NCBI RefSeq assembly: GCF_001692325.1
Contig: NZ_LXKN01000046.1
Location: 248,001-312,000 of the forward strand
Length of the DNA stretch: 64,000 nt
Origin: Rhizobium sp. AC27/96
GTDB lineage: Bacteria; Pseudomonadota; Alphaproteobacteria; Rhizobiales; Rhizobiaceae
Reading direction: 5' to 3'
The stretch's first letter is position 1; each line of letters starts with the position of its first letter. Both the position numbers and the translations under genes were made by a program. Of the stretch, positions 26,092 to 34,003 are shown one piece after another. The notes under the pieces are model-generated. The model saw only the letters and a list, made by a program, of their open reading frames with translations. It was not told the origin of the DNA and did no database searches.

Positions 26092-26255
26092 GCAACCTCT
26101 TCCTACGCCTGAATGTCGCGCCACTCTACGCATCGCCACCTTGGGCGCAAGCCGGCAAAGGTGTTCTTGATCACATGAAGCGATGCTAATTCGTGATGGC
26201 ATTGCAAAGGCGCAACGCCGTTGATCGAAGCTGAAATGCCGAGAGAAAGGAGAAT

Positions 26256-26380
26256 AAAAAAGAGCCCGACGCGGGAGGAGGATGCGTCGGGCTCTTGATC
26301 CGGATTGGCAACTGGGAGGAGGAGGAGTGTTGCCAATCAATGAAGGAGCGCTGGGAGGAGGAGTGCGCTTCCTTCGAGAC
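26256..26380 (-). ncRNA. Alpha-r14/cuckoo-type sRNA with three CCUCCUCCC-loop hairpins
   Basis: Read on the minus strand, three consecutive hairpins each expose an anti-Shine-Dalgarno loop containing CTCCTCCC. Hairpin 1 is 26343-26374 (9 paired bases, one bulge). Hairpin 2 is 26303-26338 (10-bp perfect stem, longest loop). Hairpin 3 is 26260-26296 (13-bp perfect stem) followed by six T, so it doubles as the terminator. The roughly 125-nt size and the triple anti-SD loop architecture match the alphaproteobacterial alpha-r14/cuckoo family (CcsR RNAs in Rhodobacter). Such RNAs can pair with ribosome-binding sites or the regions around them. The 5' end is estimated. It lies between the lipoprotein and aldo-keto reductase genes. 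Confidence 0.85.
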
Positions 26381-26598
26381 AAATAGATATAATGCTGGCG
26401 CATTCATGAAAAGGCAGGCTTTCGCAATGCAGCAATGCAGCAAGCGCATTGCTTTTACGCGAAAACGCCGGAAAGGCCGCATATCTCCAGCCATTCCGGT
26501 ATTCCGCCGCCTAATTTACAGTCGTCGGATAGCAGGGATCCGCGATTCACATCATCGTGATCGCAAGCATCGACGTATAATGCCGTCCAGATTCCCGA

Positions 26599-26630
26599 CG
26601 AGGCGGCGGAGATTTTTCTCCGCCGCCTCG
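26599..26630 (-). other. Strong stem-loop downstream of the aldo-keto reductase gene
   Basis: A perfect 14-bp GC-rich inverted repeat (26599-26612 with 26617-26630) with a TTTT loop lies about 45 bases after the reductase stop on the minus strand. No T-run follows on either strand. It may be a termination or stabilising structure between the reductase and the sRNA. The bases 26381-26598 otherwise hold only the likely sRNA promoter region. Confidence 0.5.
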
Positions 26631-26675
26631 GTGTTCTCGATAGGACGATGTGGCTTTGTTGAAGCCCCGATTGCC

Positions 26676-27557
26676 TTACGCCGCCTTGAACGCCTTCTTG
26701 CCCTCGACATCCAACGCAGTAAATTCCTCGTCGGAAAGCACGATGTTCACGGCCGAGGTGTTCTCTTCGAGATGCTTGACCTTGCCGGTGCCCGGGATGG
26801 GCAGCATCACGGGGCTGCGCTTCAGCACCCAGGCAAGTGCGATCTGGCTCGGCGCAGCACCATGCTTCTTGGCGATGGTATCGAGAAGCGAGCCTTCCTT
26901 GGCGAGATCGCCGGCGGCCAGCGGGAACCAGGGAATGAAGCCGATATTGTGCTTCTCGCAATAATCGAGCACGTCTTCGCTGGTGCGGTCGACGAGATTA
27001 TAGCGGTTCTGCACCGTCACGACCTTGAAATGCTTCGAGGCGGCTTCGATGTCGGCAACCGAGACTTCGCTCAGGCCCGCATGGCGGATAATGCCGTCGC
27101 TCAGCAGAGATTTCACGGCATCGAATTGCTCGGCCGCCGGCACCTTGGAATCGATCCGGTGAAGCTGCCAGAGGTCGATCCGGTCGACGCCGAGATTACG
27201 CAGGCTCTTATGCGCCTGCTGGATGAGATATTCCGGGCGGCCCAAAGGTACCCAGACATTCGGGCCGGTGCGGGTCAATCCGCCCTTGGTGGCGACGACG
27301 AGGCCGTTGGGATAGGGATGCAGAGCTTCCTTGATGAGGCGTTCGGACACATCCGGGCCATAGGAATCGGCCGTATCGATGAAGTTGATGCCGAGTTCCG
27401 GCAGGCGCTTCAGGGTGCGGACGGCTTCCGCATGGTCATCGGGCTCGCCCCATATGCCGGCACCCGTGATGCGCATGGCACCGAAGCCGAGACGATTAAC
27501 GGGGAGATCGCCGCCGATCTTGAATTGACCGGACTTGGCTGCGTCGAAATCTGACAT
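26676..27557 (-). CDS. Aldo/keto reductase
   Basis: NADPH-dependent oxidoreductase of 293 residues with the AKR barrel. The catalytic tetrad is visible: Asp and Tyr in FIDTADSYGPD, Lys in VVATKGGLT and His in LWQLHRID. The cofactor region IPGTGKVKHLEEN near the C-terminus is typical. The start at 27557 (MSDFDAAKSG) follows AAGGGA; 16 more codons upstream are open but not family-like. The substrate is unknown. It is monocistronic. Confidence 0.88.
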   Translation of the reverse strand: MSDFDAAKSGQFKIGGDLPVNRLGFGAMRITGAGIWGEPDDHAEAVRTLKRLPELGINFIDTADSYGPDVSERLIKEALHPYPNGLVVATKGGLTRTGPNVWVPLGRPEYLIQQAHKSLRNLGVDRIDLWQLHRIDSKVPAAEQFDAVKSLLSDGIIRHAGLSEVSVADIEAASKHFKVVTVQNRYNLVDRTSEDVLDYCEKHNIGFIPWFPLAAGDLAKEGSLLDTIAKKHGAAPSQIALAWVLKRSPVMLPIPGTGKVKHLEENTSAVNIVLSDEEFTALDVEGKKAFKAA

Positions 27558-27804
27558 GGTGATGGTCCCTTTGCTGATCTGAAATATGAATAGAGTTCCC
27601 GGCAACGGAGCGGCCGGGACTTTTCGAGCAAATTGAGCTGGTCGCGAAGAGGGGAATAAGGCCGCGACGCCTTAGTACATGGGTCGGCAGCTCAGCATAT
27701 GCAATGCACGGCCCCAAGACAGGCTATTCTTTCCGGGGTGTCGTGATCGGCGCGGCGCATTTTCGCGTGCGATTGCAGAGGGCCATCACAAGCCCCCGTC
27801 GAGC

Positions 27805-28473
27805 CTAGCGGTGCGACAAATGCTGCTGCGCGTGCACGCCGAGATCAGCAAGCGCTTCCCAAAGCTCCTTGAATATGCTGCTGGCAAAGTCTTCCAGCGA
27901 CGTCGTCCCTTGCGGCGTATCATTCCAGCGTTCACCGCCGATGCGCAGCATGCTGACGACCGCAGCCGCGAGCACACTCAGGCGGAACCGCTCCTTATGG
28001 TCGCCGTGACAACGGGCATGCAGCGCAGCCGCGAGCTTTCTTTCAAGCTTGGCATATTTCAGCTGATCGCGGGCGCGAAGCGCCGGCGTGTCACGGATCA
28101 GGACCGCGACGGCAAGATGCCGCGGATCCGAGATAGCGGCATGCAAAGCCGCGTTGATCGCCGCCTCGATAACCTCCACAAGCGACGCGTCCGGGGGCTG
28201 AGCTGCGACGGCGCCGATCAACTCGGAGGCAAAACTGTCCTGCCAGGCGGCAACCACATCTTCCTTGCTGGGAAAATAGTCGAAGAAGCTGCGTTTGGAG
28301 ACATCGGCTGCCTCGGTGATGTCTTCAATCGTCGTATTGTCGAAGCCCCGCTCGAGAAACAGCGTCAAGGCCTCGTTTTCGATACGCTCCCGGGTCTGGC
28401 GGCGCTTCCGTTCACGCCGCCCTTCCCTCACCGCGACATCGATGCCAGGCAAATCCGCCATCTGGTCCCCCAT
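27805..28473 (-). CDS. TetR-family regulator coupled to a methyltransferase gene
   Basis: A 222-residue regulator. The HTH is at about 24-75 (QTRERIENEALTLFLERGF, then TIEDITEAADVSKRSFFDYFPSKED). A basic segment REGRRERKRRQ precedes it. The start codon shares one base with the stop of the upstream methyltransferase gene (TAATG), so the two are translationally coupled. An in-frame ATG at 28461 is an alternative start. It may regulate its own operon; the ligand is unknown. Confidence 0.85.
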   Translation of the reverse strand: MGDQMADLPGIDVAVREGRRERKRRQTRERIENEALTLFLERGFDNTTIEDITEAADVSKRSFFDYFPSKEDVVAAWQDSFASELIGAVAAQPPDASLVEVIEAAINAALHAAISDPRHLAVAVLIRDTPALRARDQLKYAKLERKLAAALHARCHGDHKERFRLSVLAAAVVSMLRIGGERWNDTPQGTTSLEDFASSIFKELWEALADLGVHAQQHLSHR

Positions 28474-29171
28474 TATGCACTTGCTTCAGGCCGTCCCGTA
28501 TCGGCCTTGCCGGCTTCCGCCGCATATGCGGCGATTCCCGCACCCGTCTCGGTGCTACGATATTTGGAGCCGTCAATCGAGAGCTCAAGCGGATTTTGCC
28601 GCGATATCCTGTAGACGCCGGCGGGCGGGATGTTGCGCACGGTGCCGCCAATGCGCTTGCCTCTCAGACCCAGGCTTTCCAGAATGGGCCGGGGAACCGG
28701 ACAACGCGGACCATAGGTGAACTGATAGAAGGCGCCGCCTGGTTTCATCGTCTCGAAGGCGCCGCCGACAATCGCCGCGACTTTGGAAGGCGGCATGGAC
28801 AATAGCGGCAGACCGCTGATGACGGCGCCAAAGGGCGCGTCGTCAAACAGGCCACAATCGCCAAGCTGCGCCGCATCCATCTGCACCACGCGCGCTTCGG
28901 GGAAGCGGGCGCGCAGCCGAACGGCAAACTCCTCGCCGAATTCGACAAGGGTCAGGGCGCTTTCAGGAATCCCGCGCGCCAACAAGGCGCGCGTGAAAAC
29001 ACCCGTGCCGGGACCAAGCTCCAGCACGGGACCGTCAAACGGATCGATTTCCTGCGTCATCAGCCTGGCCAGACGCTCACCCGAAGGCGCGACCGCGGCA
29101 ACCCGCATCGGATCGCTCACCCACGAGCGGAAAAACTGCACAAAATCGGAGCATGATGTCTTTGTCGTCAT
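28473..29171 (-). CDS. SAM-dependent methyltransferase, phospholipid N-methyltransferase type
   Basis: A 232-residue class I methyltransferase. The SAM motif I is VLELGPGTGVFTRALL (about 49-64). The N-terminus (FFRSWVSDPMRVAAVAPSG) and QFTYGPRCPVPR near residue 155 resemble the PmtA-type phospholipid N-methyltransferases that make phosphatidylcholine from phosphatidylethanolamine. Related rRNA-dimethylase-like proteins cannot be excluded. It is first in a two-gene operon with a TetR regulator and divergent from an SDR gene about 230 bases away. Confidence 0.72.
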   Translation of the reverse strand: MTTKTSCSDFVQFFRSWVSDPMRVAAVAPSGERLARLMTQEIDPFDGPVLELGPGTGVFTRALLARGIPESALTLVEFGEEFAVRLRARFPEARVVQMDAAQLGDCGLFDDAPFGAVISGLPLLSMPPSKVAAIVGGAFETMKPGGAFYQFTYGPRCPVPRPILESLGLRGKRIGGTVRNIPPAGVYRISRQNPLELSIDGSKYRSTETGAGIAAYAAEAGKADTGRPEASA

Positions 29172-29400
29172 TCCGCGAATCCAATCTCCGGCTACGATGG
29201 CGAATGCATTGCGATCAGGACCGAGCAGCGTGGCATTTCAAAGGCGCGCCACACCATCAGAGTGCCTGGAATCGCTGATATGCCAGCGCAATCATCTAAT
29301 TTTTTTCATTGTTTATTTTCATCAATTACAAACTTGCATTTAGTGCAATAAATTACCAGATACAATAGGCGATGCCAAATCCCCTTACAGGAGTTCCGCA

Positions 29401-30348
29401 ATGCCAGATTGGTCAGTGAAAGACATTCCTGCGCAAGCAGGCAGAATTGCAGTTATCACCGGCGCCAATAGTGGCATCGGCTATGAAGCAGCCAAGGCGC
29501 TGGCAGGCGCCGGCGCAAAGGTGATCATCGCCTCGCGCAATGAAAGAAAGGGCGCAGAGGCGCTCGCCAATATCCGCTCGGCGACGCCGGATGCGGATAT
29601 AGCCTTCGAACCTCTCGATCTTTCCCGCCTCGATTCGGTCGCCCGTACGGCCGATCGCATCGCGGCCTCCGTGCCGCACATCGATCTTCTCATCAACAAT
29701 GCCGGCGTCATGGCCATTCCGGATCGGCACGAAACGGAAGACGGTTTCGAGATGCAGATGGGAGCCAATTATATCGGCCATTTTGCCTGGACGATGCGGC
29801 TGCTGCCCAAGGTCTTCGCCTCCGACAATCCGCGCGTGGTCACCGTCAGCAGCCTGGCGCATCGCAGCGGCCGGATCAATTTCGACGATCTGCAATGGCG
29901 AAGAAATTACAGGCCCTGGCGCGCCTATTGCCAGTCAAAGCTCGCGACGCTGCTGTTCAGCCTGGAGCTCGATCGCATTGCCCGCGCGGAGGGCTGGAAG
30001 CTGAAAAGCGTTGCCGCCCATCCCGGATATTCGGTTACCGGTCTGCAGACAGCGGGGCCACGCATGGGCCGAGAAAGGGCAAGTTCGCTCGAGTTCCTGA
30101 TGAAAATCATGGAGCCGATGCTCTCGCAATCGGCAGCGGCGGGCGCCTTGCCGACGCTTCTTGCCGCCACCTCGCCTGAGGCGGAAGGTGGCCTCATGTA
30201 TGGTCCAAACGGCTTTTATGAACTCAAGGGGCCGCCGGTCCGCTCCAAGATTGCCGCACATGCCCGTGACCCCGCCATTTGGCGGCGGCTTTGGGATGTC
30301 TCGCAACAGCTGACAGGATTGAAGATGCCTCTCCCCACAACTGACTGA
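29401..30348 (+). CDS. Short-chain dehydrogenase/reductase (retinol-dehydrogenase-like)
   Basis: A 315-residue SDR. The cofactor motif is TGANSGIGYE (about 20-29), LINNAGVMA follows (about 98-106), and the catalytic pair is in YCQSKLA (Tyr-x-x-x-Lys). Its length and SLAHRSGRINFDDLQWRR place it with retinol dehydrogenase/protochlorophyllide-reductase-like SDRs. The substrate is unknown. The ATG at 29401 is preceded by AGGAG; upstream DNA is A+T-rich and shared with the divergent methyltransferase-TetR operon. Confidence 0.85.
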   Translation: MPDWSVKDIPAQAGRIAVITGANSGIGYEAAKALAGAGAKVIIASRNERKGAEALANIRSATPDADIAFEPLDLSRLDSVARTADRIAASVPHIDLLINNAGVMAIPDRHETEDGFEMQMGANYIGHFAWTMRLLPKVFASDNPRVVTVSSLAHRSGRINFDDLQWRRNYRPWRAYCQSKLATLLFSLELDRIARAEGWKLKSVAAHPGYSVTGLQTAGPRMGRERASSLEFLMKIMEPMLSQSAAAGALPTLLAATSPEAEGGLMYGPNGFYELKGPPVRSKIAAHARDPAIWRRLWDVSQQLTGLKMPLPTTD

Positions 30349-30354
30349 AGCGGC

Positions 30355-30380
30355 GCTCTCTCCGCGATGACGGAGAGAGC
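30355..30380. terminator. Bidirectional stem-loop between SDR and BA14K genes
   Basis: A perfect 10-bp inverted repeat (30355-30364 with 30371-30380) with a six-base loop lies between two convergent genes, seven bases after the SDR stop. There is no T-run, so termination strength is uncertain. Confidence 0.5.
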
Positions 30381-30394
30381 ATCACCCATTCGGC

Positions 30395-30868
30395 TTATGG
30401 GCTCACGCACTGACGGCGCGGTCCATTGGTCGGCTGATAGGTATCGTCGGAAGCGCGGTAGGTCTTGTAGCGGCTGGCGCACCAGCGAACATGAGCGCTG
30501 CCACGGGGCGGATGAGAAATGGCCCCGCCAATGATCGCACCGGCCGTGAAGGCGGCCAGCGGATACCAGTAGCCGTCGTGATAGCGGCGATAGCCCGGGC
30601 GCGCATAGCGATAGCCGCGGTGGCCATGCCAATAGCCGCCGCGATAATGCGGACGGTAGTGCGGACGATAATGAGGGCGATGCGGGCGATAGTGCCTGCG
30701 GTGATGACGATACTGTACGTCGATCACGCCCGCGGCCTGGGTGCTTGTCTGCGCAGCTGCCGGCTGGACCATCGGCTGGATCGGTCCCGCGGTGGCCGGA
30801 TCGAAAGACGAGAGCGCCATCAATGCACTTAAAGCAGTCACTGTTACCGTTGTCAGAAGTCGTTTCAC
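30395..30868 (-). CDS. BA14K-family secreted protein
   Basis: A 157-residue exported protein. Residues 1-27 are a signal peptide (RLLTTVTVTALSALMALSS). The middle is an Arg/His/Tyr repeat region (units such as HYRPHYRPHYR, about 53-105), followed by a membrane-like segment (PLAAFTAGAIIGGAI). The C-terminus WCASRYKTYRASDDTYQP then RRQC is the BA14K signature, first known from a Brucella immunoreactive 14-kDa protein with lectin-like properties. The start is GTG at 30868, chosen for AGGAG upstream; an earlier in-frame GTG at 30895 has none. Confidence 0.8.
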   Translation of the reverse strand: MKRLLTTVTVTALSALMALSSFDPATAGPIQPMVQPAAAQTSTQAAGVIDVQYRHHRRHYRPHRPHYRPHYRPHYRGGYWHGHRGYRYARPGYRRYHDGYWYPLAAFTAGAIIGGAISHPPRGSAHVRWCASRYKTYRASDDTYQPTNGPRRQCVSP

Positions 30869-30959
30869 AGCTCTTCTCCTCTTGAGTCGCAACACCGATG
30901 AACAACGCGCAATGATTGAAAATGTTTCACAATATTACTGCTTGCGCAAGTACGTGGAC

Positions 30960-30998
30960 TCGACATATAGATAGGAAGCCTACCTATCTATATGTCGA
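30960..30998. promoter_or_regulatory. Near-perfect operator palindrome before the marR gene
   Basis: Two 16-bp arms are exact reverse complements (30960-30975 and 30983-30998) around a 7-base spacer; each arm includes GACATATAGATAGG. The right arm ends nine bases before the MarR start codon. Such a site would let MarR bind across its own promoter or start region and repress the marR-MFS operon. Confidence 0.75.
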
Positions 30999-31007
30999 TC
31001 GAGACCA

Positions 31008-31457
31008 ATGGATAAATCCGACCCTCGTCACGCGCTCGAAGAAGCACAGGCGCTCGCTGAAGCGCTGCGTCCCGCCCTCCATCGTCTGTATCGGCAATTG
31101 CGGCGCGAGAGCGACGATCCCGGCCTTTCGCCGCTGCACGCCCTGCTGCTCTTTGCCATCATGCGCCAACCGGGCATCGGCGTTGCCGAACTTGCGCGGA
31201 TGGAGAAGCTGCGCGGCCCGACGATATCCGGGCATGTGAAGGTGATGGAGAGGGACGGCCTCATCATGCGTTCGGAACCAGACCCCACTGACCGCAGGCG
31301 CAATGGCCTGATGGCGACCGAGAAAGGTCAAGACATCATGCGCAGCATGAAGCAGAAGCGAACCGACTGGCTCGCATCGGAACTGGCCAAACTATCACCC
31401 GAACAACGCGCGGCCATTCGCGGCGCGGTCGGGCCGCTTGGGGAGATCGGACAATGA
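31008..31457 (+). CDS. MarR-family transcriptional regulator
   Basis: A 149-residue regulator with the MarR winged HTH: LHALLLFAIMRQPGIGVAELARMEKL, then GPTISGHVKVMERDGLI and the wing SEPDPTDRRRNGLMATEKG. MarR proteins are dimeric repressors released by small phenolic or drug-like ligands. The gene overlaps the downstream exporter by four bases (ATGA), and a long palindrome lies just before it, so autoregulation of a marR-efflux operon is the simplest reading. Confidence 0.88.
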   Translation: MDKSDPRHALEEAQALAEALRPALHRLYRQLRRESDDPGLSPLHALLLFAIMRQPGIGVAELARMEKLRGPTISGHVKVMERDGLIMRSEPDPTDRRRNGLMATEKGQDIMRSMKQKRTDWLASELAKLSPEQRAAIRGAVGPLGEIGQ

Positions 31458-33010
31458 GCGGCACACCCCTGAATGCCACTCCGCCACTGACGCCAGCCGG
31501 TGATAATCCGCCGGATCGTCGCGAGATCCGTGCTGTCATTCTCGGCCTGATGATCGTTCTCGGCCTTGGCGCCATCGACCAGAGCATCGTCGCCACCGCA
31601 CTGCCGCGCATTGTCAGCGATCTCGGCGGTTTGACGCATCTCTCCTGGGTCGTCAGCGCCTATGTGCTCGCCTCCACCAGCACCATGCCGCTTTACGGCA
31701 AGCTCAGCGACCAATATGGCCGCAAGCCGATGATCTATGCGGCGATCCTGATCTTCCTTCTCGGCTCGGTCCTGAGCGGCATGGCGCAAACGCTGATGCA
31801 GCTCATCATCTTCCGCGCCATCCAGGGCATCGGCGCGGGCGGATTGATGCCGCTGGCGCAGATCATCATCGGCGATATCGTGCCGCCGGCCAAGCGCGGG
31901 CGCAATCAGGGCTCGATCGCGGCTGTCTTCGCCATCTGCAGTGTCATCGGCCCGATTGCCGGCGGCATCATCACCGATCTCCTGTCCTGGCACTGGATCT
32001 TCTATGTCAACCTGCCGATCGGCGCCGTCGCGCTGGTCATGATCGGCCGCGCGCTCAAGCGGCCGCATCAGTCACACAGCCGTCGCATCGACTATCTCGG
32101 TGCAGCCTTGCTGACGGCCTGCACGACCAGCTTCCTGCTGGTGCTGGCGCTCGGCGGCAATGAATGGGCCTGGAATTCGCCGGAAATTTTCAGCCTGTCC
32201 GCACTCGCCCTGGTTCTCTGCGTTCTGTTCGTCTTCCACATCCGGCGCGAAGCCGAACCGGTGCTGCCGCCCGATCTCTTCCATAACCGGCTGTTCGTCG
32301 TCGCCTGCATCGTGCTCGCCCTGACCTTCATGGGCATGCTCGGCGCGAGCCTGTTCTTTCCGCTATTCTTCCAGATGGTCATGGGTGTCAGCCCGTCGCA
32401 TTCCGGCCTGCTGACCGGCCCGCTGATGGTCGGCGTCGTCATATCGTCGATGCTCAACGGCCGCGTGCTGCTGCATCGCTTCGGGCGCTACAAGCCGGCA
32501 CAGCTCTTCGGCCTCGGTCTTGCAACCATCGCCTTCGCGGTGCTTGCCTGGGCTGCGGCCACCAGCCAGGGCTTCTGGATCATCGAACCGGCCGTCTTCG
32601 CGCTTGGCCTGGGGCTTGGGCTCGTCATGCCGACGATGACGATCGCGGTGCAGAATGCCCTGCCCTTCGCTCATCGCGGCGTGGGTACGGCAACGCTTGC
32701 CTTCTTCCGCTCGCTCGGCGGCCTCATCGGCGTTACCGGCTCCGGCGCTATCCTTGCCTATCGCGTGCAGAATGCCGGCGGTCTGCTGGATGGCGTGCAT
32801 ATGTCATCGCTCACCGAAGCCGGTCTGAAGCAGCTCGCCACCGCCTCCCCCGAAGTCCATGCCGCCGCCATTGCCCTCTACCGCCACGCCATCGCCATGA
32901 CGTTCGCAACGGGAACGGTGATCGTGGCATTGGCGCTGGCGGCGCTGTTGTTTCTGCCGGAACTGCCGCTGGCGACGGATCATGGAGGAGCGGCAACCTC
33001 GCGAAAGTGA
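31454..33010 (+). CDS. MFS drug:proton antiporter, DHA2 (EmrB/QacA) type
   Basis: A 518-residue transporter with about 14 membrane segments from residue 28 onward. Motif A is GKLSDQYGRKPMIY (loop 2-3); the first segment holds GAIDQSIVATALPRIVSDLGG, with the acidic residue typical of DHA2 exporters. Further motifs include RAIQGIGAGGLMPLAQ and GPIAGGIITDLLSWHWIFYVNLPIG. It probably exports hydrophobic toxic compounds using proton motive force. Translation is coupled to the MarR regulator. No membrane-fusion (EmrA) gene is adjacent, so it probably acts alone in the inner membrane. Confidence 0.88.
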   Translation: MSGTPLNATPPLTPAGDNPPDRREIRAVILGLMIVLGLGAIDQSIVATALPRIVSDLGGLTHLSWVVSAYVLASTSTMPLYGKLSDQYGRKPMIYAAILIFLLGSVLSGMAQTLMQLIIFRAIQGIGAGGLMPLAQIIIGDIVPPAKRGRNQGSIAAVFAICSVIGPIAGGIITDLLSWHWIFYVNLPIGAVALVMIGRALKRPHQSHSRRIDYLGAALLTACTTSFLLVLALGGNEWAWNSPEIFSLSALALVLCVLFVFHIRREAEPVLPPDLFHNRLFVVACIVLALTFMGMLGASLFFPLFFQMVMGVSPSHSGLLTGPLMVGVVISSMLNGRVLLHRFGRYKPAQLFGLGLATIAFAVLAWAAATSQGFWIIEPAVFALGLGLGLVMPTMTIAVQNALPFAHRGVGTATLAFFRSLGGLIGVTGSGAILAYRVQNAGGLLDGVHMSSLTEAGLKQLATASPEVHAAAIALYRHAIAMTFATGTVIVALALAALLFLPELPLATDHGGAATSRK

Positions 33011-33061
33011 ACATCTCGCTTCGCAACGAGGTATTTACCGCCACCCTCCCGACGATACGAA

Positions 33062-33946
33062 TTATGCCGCGTCGATATCGAGCGTCTCAGTGCCGGTCTC
33101 TTCGGCTATCACCGACTTCACAAGCTCGAAGCGTTGGCGAAAACGCGGATCGATGGTGATCTCGTCGATTGGATAGTTTGAATAGGCCGCAAAGCTCTGC
33201 TCCATGAAATCCTGCAGCGAGATCAGCCTGTATTCCTGATAGCGCTTGAACATGTAGGAGCCTTCGACGCCGAGGGCTTCCGCAATCTCCGGATAGACCG
33301 GAAAGCACACCCCCGTCATGATCAGGTCTGCCGGTACGATATCCGTGGGATTGGGCTCGATCCCGCATGATTGAAGGTAGGTGTGGGCAATGTCGTGGAT
33401 GGGGCGGGCTTTCGAGTGATCAATGCCGTGCATGAAGCTCTCGCGACGCCCCCAGGATCTGAACGGAGCCGAAATATCCAGCCCATATCGAGCGAAATTG
33501 TCCATCAGCTGCTGACGCTCGCCCTCCCAACGGTTCAAGAATCCGCACCGCTCGAAAATATCGCGCCGGAAAAGAGAGCACGCTCGCTCGACGCTCAACC
33601 CCGCCCTGAAGGCCGCCAGTCCTATCATCGAATGATAGGCACCCATGACACCGTTGAAAATCCCACCCCCCATGAGGGTGAAACAGACATCCGGATGATA
33701 GGCGTCAAACGCTATCGAAGGGATTCTGTCCAGCTTGGCCGCGGTGGAGAAATCACAATAGCCCTGCTCGATAAAGGGATGAATGATCACCCTGTCATAG
33801 TCCGGAATTTTCGGCTGATAGCTGTTGAGGTCCGCCTTCAGGTGCCAGATGGTGACAGCATCGATCTCGATGTCATTGGTAAGCAGCCGCAGCGAGTTTG
33901 CCAGGTTGTGCGTCTGTGCGTTTGAAATGACCAACCACGATTCCAC
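33062..33946 (-). CDS. WcbI-like polysaccharide biosynthesis protein, variant lacking the motif Cys
   Basis: A 294-residue protein related over its whole length to the product of 35056-35913: shared are FDAYHPD, QSMIALAAF-like MIGLAAFRAGL, LFRRDIFERCGF and YPEIAEALGVEGSY. The family resembles the WcbI domain of capsule and polysaccharide gene clusters. The paralogue starts SNCNTYGLA; this one reads SNAQTHNLA, with Ala at the place of the motif Cys (residue 10). If that Cys is catalytic, this copy may be inactive or play another part. It is third in a likely three-gene operon, 57 bases after the GSCFA gene. Confidence 0.65.
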   Translation of the reverse strand: MESWLVISNAQTHNLANSLRLLTNDIEIDAVTIWHLKADLNSYQPKIPDYDRVIIHPFIEQGYCDFSTAAKLDRIPSIAFDAYHPDVCFTLMGGGIFNGVMGAYHSMIGLAAFRAGLSVERACSLFRRDIFERCGFLNRWEGERQQLMDNFARYGLDISAPFRSWGRRESFMHGIDHSKARPIHDIAHTYLQSCGIEPNPTDIVPADLIMTGVCFPVYPEIAEALGVEGSYMFKRYQEYRLISLQDFMEQSFAAYSNYPIDEITIDPRFRQRFELVKSVIAEETGTETLDIDAA

Positions 33947-34003
33947 GAAAAACTCCCATGCATATCTTGTGTGAGCGGCGAACCGGTACCCATTGCCCTC
34001 ACA

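Noticed and set aside
26301..26380. GGGAGGAGG repeats on the plus strand as a series of ribosome-binding sites
   Set aside because: No open frames start at suitable distances, and the copies sit in hairpin loops with the terminator T-run on the minus strand, so the RNA is the minus-strand anti-SD form.
26092..26403. N-terminal extension of the lipoprotein hydrolase by 104 codons
   Set aside because: It would run through the sRNA hairpins and place the lipobox far from the N-terminus.
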